In this document: positions 1-8,759 of the stretch, in pieces
Layout of the letters: each line of letters starts with the position of its first letter
How positions within the stretch are numbered: the first letter of the stretch is position 1
Assembly (NCBI GenBank): GCA_015657535.1
Contig: JADHZB010002098.1
Location: forward strand, 1 to 20,366
Reading direction: 5' to 3'
DNA length: 20,366 bases
Origin: Nephromyces sp. MM_2019
Lineage: Eukaryota; Apicomplexa; Aconoidasida; Nephromycida
Position numbers and translations under genes: made by a program
Notes under the pieces: model-generated
What the model saw: the letters and a program-made list of their open reading frames with translations, nothing else
The model's database searches: none
What the model was told of the DNA's origin: nothing

Positions 1-129
1 GGGGGGAGGCTTCTCTCAGATTAATGATGAGGAGTAGCTATCTCCCATGAAGGTGGAGGGGATAGGAGACTACAGATTAAGCTAGGAGGGGGGCATCCCC
101 AAGGCAGTTTCGGGGGTTAAGCCCCCCCC
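1..129. other. G-rich spacer downstream of the first gene
   Basis: No gene is visible. The stretch is G-rich on the plus strand and holds a short GGGGG/CCCCC inverted repeat around a TTAAG loop at about 113-128. It lies 3' of the minus-strand gene that ends at 130, so it would be 3' untranslated or spacer sequence. The window edge prevents a better assignment. Confidence 0.4.
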
Positions 130-2895
130 TCAAGTATTGCGGGAGAGATAAAAGCCCCAATAAGGGGGGGTCAGGGTAGCTATCATGGAAGAAGGGTAAA
201 CATAGGATTCTCTGCATTTTAACGCATTGATATCATCCCATTTAATATTAAAGTATAAATTCATACCAACATTGCGCCTATGAACGGCAAATTCCAGAGA
301 GCTTGCTATGATACACAAGCACGCTTGCAGCCAAACACACACAGCCAAACACACACAGTCACACACACACAGTCACACACACACAGTCACACACACTTAT
401 GGTCATACAAAGACACAGTTACGACCACACACATACACTCACAGTTGTACACTCACCCCCACCCCCCCTTCTCACCTCAAAGTCTCATCTTCATGATTTT
501 GCACCATTTCAACATGTGGAGCAGCCAGAGGCTCAGAGAGATGAGAGTAGAAGATCGCCTGCTTCTCTACTGTTTCAAGCCTCCTAGAGCGATGCTCATC
601 ATCATGTGCGTGATTGATGAACTCAACGAAGGAATTAGGTGGGTAGTGAGATCTATCCATAGCATTCAACACAAACAGAGCATTACGAAGAATCTTCAAG
701 CATTGAGGAAACGTGAAGGAAGCAAACAGACTCTGCCTCTCAGGCAGAAATTCCACCACTGAGAGCCCCTCATAGTTGCTATTCTCTTCTTCTTTCTCTT
801 CTTCCCCACCTTCTTCAGTGGAGGGTGTGCGGGGTGTATGTACACCCACCTCATCCTCTTCGTTCCTCGACTTCAAACGCCAGGGGTAGTGAGAATGAGG
901 AAAGGCCTCCATCTGAGTATTTCTCTGCCCATGAAGCTTCTTGATGATACGATCAACGTTTGCAATCTGCACACTATAGTGAAGACGATAGCGAAACTTT
1001 TTCAAAGATGATTCGCGAGAAACTGAGGAATTTGACGTTTTTTCTGGGGGAGAAGGGGGGAGGGATGAAGTAGGAGAATCGGAAGAAGAGGAAGAGAAAG
1101 AATTTGAAGAATCCGCAAAATCCGCAAAATCCCCGGAATCCTCACTTTTTCCAGCTTTTTCTCCCTCTTCATAGGAATTAGCCTCTGGAATATAGTAAAG
1201 CCTAAAATTTGGCACATCAAAGGCTGATTTTGAGCTCACTGGAGTAGACTTTAGAAGAAGCCTCAACTCCTTCCTCAACTCGATGATTTGAAGCATAAAC
1301 AGCGGAGAAACTAAGAGGGGGGAACCAAAGATATCTAGCCTAGTTTTTGGAAGATGGCTGTAGCTTGAATATAACCCACCCTCAGAAAAAAGAGAGACTT
1401 TGGAGATGATGGAGTCTAACTGCTGGCTAAACTTCAAAGTAAGCGAACTCTTAAAGAGTGAGGAGCCCCCCCTATTACTACGCCCTCCAATGAAGAGCAG
1501 ATCATCAGAGAGGAGATTACTGCGAAAATGATCCCCTGGAGAGGGTCTTCCATCGGTTATTCGGGGGAGGTTGGTGGTAGCAATCGTGTCGAGAGGGGTG
1601 GCAGTGGGTGGCTGGGAAGGGGGGAGGATGNGGGGGGTTTTATCATGGAGATTTGTGGGGTGGGTTTGATGGGAGGAGGCCTGATCTTGAGACGTTAGGA
1701 GCCGGGGTTTCACGGGAAGGGCTTCACCATGGGGAGTTGGGGGGGGGGTTTGATAGGGAATGGCTTCGCTGCTGGAACTTGGGGGGAGGGCTTCATCATA
1801 TTCAGCCTGGGGGGTGGCTTCGCTGAGGGGAGAATTCACAGTGTGTTCCCCTCCCAGGGAGGGAAGTCTTCTTCGTTCGTCTGAAGCAGCCTCCTCGGAG
1901 GAAGGCATATCTTTCGAGGATAAACTATGGGTAGATGACGATTTTTCAGCTTTCTGAAGTAGAGCAAATTCTAAAGACTTCGAAAGGCGCTTCCCCTGCA
2001 GATTTTGAAGATCTTCTTCTTCTAACTCCACTGTTTTACGTGCAACCTCTCCTTCATAAACTACTTTTGAAGTGGAAGTAGATAAGCCATCGCTGTAAGC
2101 TGCTTCCTCGCTCTTTCTACTTGAAGAAACACCCATATAAATTCCTGAAAAAGAGCGAATCTGTGATTCAGAATGCTGCGTGTTAGCTTCCTCTTCTCTC
2201 GTTGAAGAAGATACTTCAGCTCTTTGAAGGCGTCCATTATAGTCTGAAGATTTACCCGTTTCTTCAAACTCTAAAGACTTGAAGCTCGCAAAAGATGAGG
2301 CATCACGATGCTTGCTCTTCAAGCTACTAAACTCTCCTCCATCTGTTTCTCCACCATCTTCTTTGTTTGATTGAAGACGCTGCTGAGTGCGTTTAATCCT
2401 CTCCAACATGATATGCTCAGCTTCTAAAAGCTTCTCAAACTCCAAATCTGCTTCTTCATCTTCTCCGTTCCATCCAGCTTCTCCCACCTCATAAAATCCC
2501 CTCTTGCCTCCTCCCTCAAATACTTCAATAGGCTCTGCAATAGACTCCATGAATCGATGGAAGCCTTCATCATCATCATTATCATCTTCTTCTTCATCTT
2601 CAATCGCTTCTTCGCTGGGTTTCTCATGATACACATAACCACCAAAAGAGTGGGAAGTCTCGTCTACTCCATCTCTCCAAGATTCTCCTCCTTTAGCAGC
2701 AGGATAGTGTTGATTAACAGAGAGCTTTACCTCATCCTTCAATTCATCTTCACACACACACAACTTCAGTTTAAAAGTGACGATTTGAATGCATGCACAC
2801 AGGCAAATAAGCTTGAAGAGAGTAAAAAAGTCGAAGGAGAGGAACGAGTGTTTTCTCCTTGGAGAAAGATCTCGAGGGATCTCAGTTAGATCCAT
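130..2895 (-). CDS. Acidic, serine-rich predicted secreted or membrane-anchored protein, function unknown
   Basis: The main exon runs from ATG at 2895 to a donor at 475 (AG|GTGAGA, minus strand), about 806 codons. If unspliced, the frame would stop at 472, and that TGA lies inside the donor. A 174-nt intron that is TG-rich in the sense direction (475-302) would join in phase to an exon at 301-130 ending at a stop, giving about 863 aa. Residues 1-50 have a basic patch (RRKH, 13-16) followed by a long hydrophobic stretch (about 17-40), as in a signal peptide or signal anchor. Residues 99-110 are almost all Asp/Glu. A Pro/Ser/Thr-rich region spans about 350-440, with one ambiguous base at 1631 making residue 422 unknown. 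A more ordinary globular stretch lies at about 455-570, a serine run at about 595-625, and a globular C-terminus follows. I recognise no domain. The long open frame and strongly purine-rich sense strand support a real gene; the second exon is inferred. The low-complexity acidic/Ser style is common in coccidian proteins, but that does not give a function. Confidence 0.75.
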
Positions 2896-3709
2896 TACTT
2901 TAAGTATGTGTGTGTGCGTGTGTGTGTGTGGTGGGGAGGTGTATGGGAGGGAGTGTGTGGGTACGTTGGTGTGAGTATGTCGGTGTGAGTGAGGGTGTGT
3001 GTGTCTATGCCTCCCTGTATATCTGCATGTGTGTGTGCGTATCTATGTGTGTATCTGTTTATATATGTTTCCCTGTGTAACTGCATACGTGTGTATCTGT
3101 GTGTGAGATGATATAATTCGTACGTGATGCAGGCTTTTAGCAAGATTTTCGCATATTTTTTTTATTTCATACACTTAAACATTCCATGAGGCACGCACAC
3201 ACCTATTGTGTGTGGTGGCTTCCAGAAGCTGCAATCAATCAGGCATACGTATACTCCACACACACACGCAGTCATACACAGATATCCTCATACACAAGGG
3301 CACCAAAGTGCATCATAGAGCCGAATCACTACATCAAATGCATGGCATACTCTTGAAGTTGGGGGGAGGAGGAGGTTAGTATCACATACACATACGCTAG
3401 ATACACACGCACTATATATACACACACACACACGCACACACACACACGCTACATACAAGCATACTACATTCACACGCGCTACATACACCCATAGATGTAC
3501 TAGATACACATAATACATACACACATACCTTATAAACACGCACTAGACGCACACACACCACTTTCACTTCAGCAAGTCACGCACGCACCAAAGGGATAGC
3601 TCACCAAGTATAAACTGAATAACGTGGAAGCACAAAAACATTCTACTGTGCGTGTGAACGTGTACATACACCAATGAAAAATCTCTGTGAAAGTAGATAT
3701 CTTAAGAAT
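2896..3709. repeat. TG/CA simple-repeat spacer
   Basis: Between the start of the first gene and the end of the next minus-strand coding signal, 2905-3105 is TG-rich and 3190-3570 is CA-rich on the plus strand, made of interrupted (TG)n, (CA)n and TACACACA-like runs. I see no exon with good splice sites here. Open frames in this stretch are Cys/Val or His/Thr translations of the repeats and are not genes. Confidence 0.7.
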
Positions 3710-4212
3710 TTACAGCATATCAAAGGAAACTAAGCTGCTTTGCAATTGCCGAAAGCTGTGTGTGTATGATCTAAGACTCAGAGAGGCCTCTATATTGAAG
3801 CAAAGAAGCTCTGCAATAACACGCACAGAGAGAGCCTTTCCTTCCTCTTCTTGAAGTATCTGAAATTCCTGCAAATACAAACACTAAATGTGCTCAGGTT
3901 TCAATTGGCAGTGTATGTACACTCCCGCTGATTGATGGCATCCCTTCAGCCTCTCTAATGCTGTCCTGTAGGAGCACACATAGGAGGTATGTGTGTGAGA
4001 GAACTGAGCTTTATTGGCTTCTCATCGAGATGATATGCTGACAGCAACAAGAAACATGACTAGGAAAGCTCACGCAAACAAAGAATGCAGCAGCTTGATA
4101 TGAAAATCAAGCTCGTTCAGTTGAAGTATAGAGTAACACATACACACGCTAATTCAACGTAAAAACTGCTGGTATATAGAGATACGCTGGCGGAGGTTTC
4201 TACTGAGATTGA
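3710..4212 (-). CDS. 3' part of an unrecognised multi-exon gene (inferred from small exons)
   Basis: The best evidence is the last exon, 3868-3710. It follows a good acceptor (TTTGTATTTGCAG) and encodes 52 residues beginning EFQILQEEEGKALSVRVIAE before TAA, an ordinary globular composition quite unlike the repeat translations around it. Upstream, 3965-3921 (acceptor CTCCTACAG, donor GTACAT) adds 15 residues (DSIREAEGMPSISGS) in the same phase through a 52-nt intron. A further coding-like piece, 4212-4159 (acceptor CTTTCTGCAG, donor GTTGAA), reads NLSRNLRQRISIYQQFL, but its link to 3965 is unresolved. The 5' end was not found. No domain is recognised. The exons are too short for an ORF scan, so transcript evidence would decide. 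Confidence 0.4.
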
Positions 4213-5106
4213 CTGCAGAAAGAGTCACGGGTTCTACACACACAAGAGAACCTATGAAAGCAGAAGGGCTCTACACACACAGAGCATCAATATACATTCA
4301 CATTCCACACAGTCTTTCAAGCACATACACATGCCTAACCACACTTTCGCACACACACACACTATTATATACATACTGCTTTACTGCAAGTTGCTAAAGC
4401 AGCAATCTATTAATTGCTCACAATAGGCAGTGCATTCATATCGCATCAAACACAACAGGCTCCCTAGCAAGAAGATTCAAGATCAGCAATTAACCTCTTA
4501 AGATTATATGCGTATGTGTGCATGATTATGCTCATCTGTGTGCGCGAGAGCTTTTTTGCTAGTGTGTATGCGTAGCTCTATGGGTACTTGTGTACGTGAG
4601 TGCCCCTCAATGGGTATATATGTGTGTGCGTGAACTTCCATGGGAATCCGTGTGCGTGTACGCCTCTACGAGTATCCATGTGTGTACCACTGTGTGTACG
4701 TATGCCTCTATGCGTACCTGCGTTCATGTGTGTCTATATGTTTACCTGTGGGGGTTGTTCTTGCTCACCACTACGTGTGTGAGTAATTTCACGGATGTGA
4801 ATATTTTCCTGCGTGTGTGTGCGCACTACTGGGCTTATATGTTCAATCTAGCGACAGCAATACGGAATTCTGTTGCAGGCGGTAGTAACACACACTCAAA
4901 CATTGCGATAAGCTCTAACTAAGTGCTGTTAAACGCTGAGAGCGCAGAATAAACGCTGATAATACTCAGAAGCAAAGCACACACACTATCATCATCGAAA
5001 TAAAGTGGTGTTATACACACACACTATAAGCACCTCTCATACACATTGCAAGCAACTCACACACATACTCCTATAAAACCTAAATAATTCAAAGCTTTGT
5101 GAACAG
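4213..5106. repeat. CA/TG-rich spacer or intron sequence
   Basis: The segment 4240-4380 is CA-rich and 4500-4830 is TG-rich on the plus strand. The TG-rich part could be a sense-strand intron of an upstream exon of the Lys/Glu-rich gene that follows, because introns elsewhere in the window look like this, but I could not find a convincing first exon. Short open frames here translate the repeats. Confidence 0.5.
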
Positions 5107-5606
5107 GAAAAAAGGCAAAGCCATATTCAAAGTGAGTTCCAAAAGTTTAAAGGCGAAGAAATTGAAGAAGATACTTTCCCATTCAAATATCTTCAAAAGC
5201 AATGCAATCAAATGGTGAATAGACAAAAAGAAGGGGATAAAGAAAAAAAAAAAGATGAAGATGCAGAGGATGAAGGTAAAGAAAGTGAAGACGAAGAGGA
5301 AAAAGAAGAAGACGAAGAAAATAAAAAGAAAAAGAGCTTCATGTGAGTTTTCCATCGGAACTAAACCAGTAAAAGATGAAGATGATAGAAGCTCATCTGA
5401 TGTCATTTGCAGCTAGTATCTTCAGGAAGAAGAAGATGCGAGAAGAAAACTCCAAAAGAAGGAAATCATTTACTAAACGAAAAATCATCAAAAACTGTGG
5501 AAATTACATAGATGAAAAGGAAAATTTTGAAATCTGGAAACTAACCGCAAAGACTTTCTTTAATGAGGGAATTCCCTATTTCTCGCAACATATAACTTCT
5601 TCCTAA
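5107..5606 (+). CDS. Lys/Glu-rich basic-acidic protein, function unknown (5' end missing)
   Basis: Two exons are proposed: 5107-5342 and 5426-5606. The first follows an acceptor (TTTGTGAACAG), is open for 78 codons and contains a charged block (about residues 40-75) of alternating Lys/Glu/Asp. It ends at a consensus donor, AT|GTGAGT; reading through instead gives an immediate TGA. An 83-nt intron ends at TATCTTCAG, and the phase fits exactly. The second exon starts with KKKMREENSKRR, continues with a globular segment containing NFEIWKLTAKTFF, and stops at TAA. The charged block with basic clusters resembles nucleolar or chromatin proteins in general, but I recognise no family. The first in-frame ATG in exon 1 is at about 5212; the open frame extends upstream of it, so an earlier exon with the true start is likely. 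The stop codon lies in a hairpin, and the next gene's ATG is only about 80 nt downstream. Confidence 0.55.
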
Positions 5607-5646
5607 TCTCCCGCTTCTTAATTGATTTGGTTAAGAGCGGGAGATT
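5605..5646. repeat. Long inverted repeat (hairpin) overlapping a stop codon
   Basis: The left arm 5605-5621 (AATCTCCCGCTTCTTAA) pairs with the right arm 5631-5646 (TTAAGAGCGGGAGATT) over 16 base pairs, with a single bulged T and a 9-nt loop. The left arm includes the last two bases of the TAA ending the Lys/Glu-rich gene. In RNA it would form a stable stem right at the end of the frame. It may be a 3'-UTR structure, a remnant of a miniature element, or chance; no target-site duplication is evident. Confidence 0.7.
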
Positions 5647-5687
5647 GAAGATGAAGCATTGAGAAAGAAATAATTATTTGGAAAAGC

Positions 5688-6945
5688 ATGGCAGGAGTTG
5701 AATCACCTGTAAGGCGGAGGTATACATGTGTGTGTGTTTGCGCGTGTGTGTGTGTGTACGTCGGTTTGGTGGGGGTGAGGGGCATGCTTGGGGGTGGGAG
5801 GTGCTGGTATATGTGCATGTGTGCGGGGGGGGTTGCTTGTATTCGTGTGTGCGGGGGTATGCGTGTGCGCGTGTGGTGGAGTTGTGTGTGTGTGTGTGTG
5901 TATATGTGTCGGGGGGAATGTGTGTGCGCATGTCAGTTTTTGTGTGAGTGTAACTGCGGATCGATCATGTGTGCAGTCACACGCGTGTGTGTGTATTAGC
6001 ATACATGTATGTATTACCCCTGTGCAAACATGCTTGAATACACAGGTATGCACACACATATAAATGTGCCAGTGTGTGTGTCGAGCTTTAGGTTCTTTTA
6101 TCCTTCTGTGTGTGCTTGCCACGGGACTCTTGCTATGCGTGTGTACCTGTGTATCCCTGTGTATCCCAATGTGTGTGTATCTTTCTGTGTATCTCTGTGT
6201 ATATCCCTGTGTGCGTCTATGCCAAATATATGAGTGGAGCTGTGTGTGTGTGCGTATGAGACGTGTATATGCGTGTTCCCACTAGTTTTATATCTACAGG
6301 AATATCCTTTGATATTTCCAAGCTTCCCAGCGTGGCATTCTAGCTGCATACTCTCCAGAACCTACACACCCCTAAAGATTAGATATCTATATATCATGTT
6401 TAATCTACGCCCACGAATTCTGTGTGTGTGCATCAACGTATCTTTGCTAGCATGTAGTGTGTATAGCAAACATGCGCTAACCACCCGTCGCCTGCGTGTG
6501 AAAATCCCGCCATACGGTGCTACCAAAAAGTGCTTCCTCCTGAGTCTCCTACTGAAAAGCTATGAAATTTCCGCGCACACACTGAAGATGATGATCGACG
6601 ATTTCTTTATCATGAAGTATGGGCGGCGCGTAAGTGAGTCTATGATTTGCTGAAGATACATGCTACCCAGAAAGTCAATAAACATAGCCAAATAGGTAGG
6701 CGAAGTATTCGCGGTCAATTACTGTGGGGATAATCGCCAAATAGTAGGGGCGATAGTTTTCGTGCGTCTGTGCGTGTGCGTAGGTGCGTGTGGGTGTGTG
6801 CGTGTGTCGGTGGGCAGGTGCGTGCGCGTGCAGGCGGGTGGGTGCGTGTGTGTGGGTGGGTGCGCTGGTGTGTGTGTAGGTTACGTTACGTGGCGCGGAC
6901 CCCAGGGGCTGCCCAGTGAAGCTCAGCTATGGAAGAGATATTTGA
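5688..6945 (+). CDS. Spliced gene of unknown function, small basic protein
   Basis: Proposed exons are 5688-5708, 6300-6629 and 6880-6945. Exon 1 encodes MAGVESP and ends at GTAAGG. The following 591-nt intron is almost pure TG-rich sequence and ends at TTTTATATCTACAG. Exon 2 is open for 110 codons and includes RRLRVKIPPYGATKKCFLL and KMMIDDFFIMKYGRR, then ends at a textbook donor, CGC|GTAAGTGAG. A 250-nt TG-rich intron leads to exon 3 (GTGTGTGTAG|GTTACG), with TGA at 6943-6945. All junctions are phase 0 and give about 138 aa. A 45-nt in-frame segment, 6422-6466 (GTGTGT...GTATAG), may be spliced out, giving 123 aa. An alternative last exon begins at 6906 after ACCCCAG and reads GLPSEAQLWKRYLRKIF, which would need further exons. 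The protein is rich in Lys/Arg and Leu; no family is recognised. Exon 2 looks real, while the exact model is uncertain. Confidence 0.5.
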
Positions 6946-7596
6946 GGAAAATTTTTGTGCAGGCACACACACGTGCCGCCGGGTGGGGGCGAACACAGAA
7001 GCGCACACACATGCACACACATATAAGCAGGCCATATGCAGTATAGCACCTGGAAATATACAGGATTCCTGTGTGTATGTGTGTGTGTGCGTGTGCTAGG
7101 CGGATAGCATATGACCCTGAGGTAAGCATGTGACACGGAGGTGGGTGGAATGCTCTTGTCTACGGAGGTGTAGGGCCTAGGGAAGGGGGGAGGTTGGGAA
7201 AGAGTAGTAGAGAGCGTCACATTTAAGCTGGTTAATGGGGCATGTTGATTTGGGGGCCTAGCGAAATGCTCTTGTGTGGTGGAGGAGGGGGGTTACATCG
7301 TGGAATGTCAGTGCGGTGTAGGGGGAGGGTGATGCTAGTGTGTCGGGGGGGAGGGGTGATGACAGGGGGGAATGTCTGCGTGTTGGGGGGGAATGAAAGA
7401 GGGTAATGTCGGTGTATTAAGGAGGAGGGTAATGCGAGTGTGGTGGTGGGAGGTGAGGATAAGTCTGCAATACGGTTAGGGGGTTGATACCAGAGGGTAG
7501 TGCCAGACCCCCACAAAACGCTGCGCTTCTCTCGGCTGATAGGGGGCCTCGAGATAAGGGGCTGATAGAAGCCCTCAAATAGGGTAGCAAGCTAAA
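6946..7596. repeat. G-rich degenerate tandem array
   Basis: From about 7137 to 7500 the plus strand holds a degenerate repeat built of runs of 4-9 G separated by motifs such as GGGTAATG, GGGTGATG and AGTGTGTCGG. The phrase AATGCTCTTGT recurs near 7149 and 7266. Repeated G-runs could form G-quadruplexes. Open frames on either strand are Pro/His-rich or Gly-rich translations of the array. A CA/TG stretch (6960-7110) precedes it. Confidence 0.6.
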
Positions 7597-7755
7597 ATGT
7601 GTGTGTATGTGAAAGGTGATGAGATGCTTCAGACTTCCGTGAGTAGAGATATTACTCGGCATCATATCGGGAAGCCAACTACTGCACTTACTCTTGGTAG
7701 CAACTACATGGTCAAGTCTGTGTTATCAATGCATTCAGCCCAAGCAATGATATGA
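7597..7755 (+). CDS. Short open reading frame, doubtful
   Basis: An ATG at 7597 opens 52 codons ending in TGA at 7755. The peptide begins MCVYVKGDEMLQTSVSRDIT and has mixed composition, unlike the surrounding repeat translations. There is no recognised family, no clear splice evidence, and the first codons overlap a TG run. The opposite strand is also open here (about 7417-7710), so either reading may be chance. It is listed because it is the only ordinary-looking coding signal between the G-rich array and 8065. Confidence 0.15.
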   Translation: MCVYVKGDEMLQTSVSRDITRHHIGKPTTALTLGSNYMVKSVLSMHSAQAMI

Positions 7756-8064
7756 TACACACACACACGAGAATGCTTAGACTCGTCATGGCTCTGCAGA
7801 CAGGGGTAGAATATCCAGTCTTCTACCTTCATCTTACAGCATTAACTGCCTCTCATTGAGTTTAAACACGAAACTTCGCACGAACACACACACACACTCC
7901 TTCCTAGTGAGAAAGCCCTTGGTTTATTGGATTATTCTGAGCATGTCAACGTGTTTGCTAAGTTGATGCAGATGATGGTTACAGTGTGTGCGGCTGGCTA
8001 GAGTGCGTGTGTGTGAGCATATAACCAAACTGTGCACACACAGCTACCTAGAGTCAGCATAACT
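7756..8064. other. Spacer without a visible gene
   Basis: Mixed sequence with short CA runs (about 7757-7770 and 7885-7898) and a TG run near 8005. No frame with credible splice sites was found on either strand. It lies 3' of the minus-strand candidate gene that stops at 8065. Confidence 0.5.
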
Positions 8065-8727
8065 TTAATCTCTTTTTTTGCTGTGTGTGAAAAGGTTTGC
8101 TACTGAGGGGTTCAGCTTTAGGCACTGCTTCATCACTGCCTCTATATCCCTCTCCCTCTGATTTTCCGGTAGAAAAGACGAGATTAGACGTTTAAGCTCA
8201 GCCAATGAGGACAAAATCAGGGAACACACATACAAGCTCTAAAAGGCTAGCATAGTTTCGTTCGTAAACGCTGCTGCATGGACTCTCAGAGGAAGTACTC
8301 GTTTTCGTAACAGCACACACACCGGGAGGATTCCTACATAAAGGAGGGATAACTAGAAAGGAGAAGACTCGCTACATACAGAAAGACTAGCTAGAAAGTG
8401 TAGGACTCTCTACACACAGAAGGACTAGCTAGAATGGGGAAGGATCACTACACGCAGAAGGACTAGGTAGAATGAGGAGGACCCTCCGCCCACAGAAAGG
8501 CTCGCTACACACACTGCAACCCTCTTGCACGCAGGAATTCCTACTATACCCTATCCTACAAGCAGTTCACCGCACACACACACGAATGCTGATAAGGCAG
8601 TTTTTTTGATTCGTTTTCCAAAGATTCTAGAGAAGCATGGAACCATCATTTTTCCCAATTTTAAAGAAGCGATTAGCTTCTCCTTCTCCTTCTCCTTCTT
8701 CTTCACATTTTCCGTAATTTCAAACAT
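8065..8727 (-). CDS. Candidate two-exon gene, small basic protein of unknown function
   Basis: The last exon, 8238-8065, follows GCTAGCCTTTTAG and encodes 57 residues, including LAELKRLISSFLPENQRERD and IEAVMKQCLKLNPSVANLF, before TAA. The amphipathic helical pattern is typical of a real protein. Upstream on the same strand, 8727-8584 starts at ATG, carries a Lys/Glu repeat (KKKEKEKEK) and a basic segment (RIFGKRIKKTALSAF), and ends at TTC|GTGTGTG. Both boundaries are phase 0, and the 345-nt intron begins TG-rich in the sense direction like other introns here, giving about 105 aa. The exon-1 frame is open further upstream to 8757, so an additional 5' exon is possible. The intron contains a 38-bp minisatellite. 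No family is recognised; the second exon is more convincing than the first. Confidence 0.45.
8347..8513. repeat. 38-bp tandem repeat, about 4.3 copies
   Basis: Units start at 8347 (37 bp), 8384, 8422, 8460 and 8498 (partial). Each carries a GGACTAGCTAGAA-like core, a variable GGGGAAGGA-like segment, and a CTCTACACACAGAA-like end. The spacing is exactly 38 bp between the last four starts, with moderate divergence. The array lies within the proposed intron of the minus-strand gene at 8065-8727. Confidence 0.8.
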
Positions 8728-8759
8728 TTCTATGGATTTTCTAGCACAACTTCCCACTT

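Noticed and set aside
1608..1957. Gly-rich plus-strand frames
   Set aside because: They are antisense to the Pro/Ser-rich part of the 130-2895 minus-strand gene.
5089..5406. Minus-strand frame rich in Phe, resembling a membrane protein
   Set aside because: It is the complement of the Lys/Glu-rich coding exon; the Phe runs are the complement of GAA/AAA codons.
5688..6285. Cys/Val-rich and Thr/His-rich open frames on both strands
   Set aside because: They are translations of (TG)n and (CA)n runs; the interval fits an intron between a GTAAGG donor and a CTACAG acceptor. The same reasoning rejects similar frames at 2895-3540, 4590-4922, 10665-11307, 12626-12913, 16173-17216, 18114-18766 and 19219-19698.
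8071..8085. A 15-mer TCTTTTTTTGCTGTG shared with 14169-14183 as a possible regulatory motif
   Set aside because: It is a low-complexity T-tract, and the first copy lies antisense within a coding exon; coincidence is likely.
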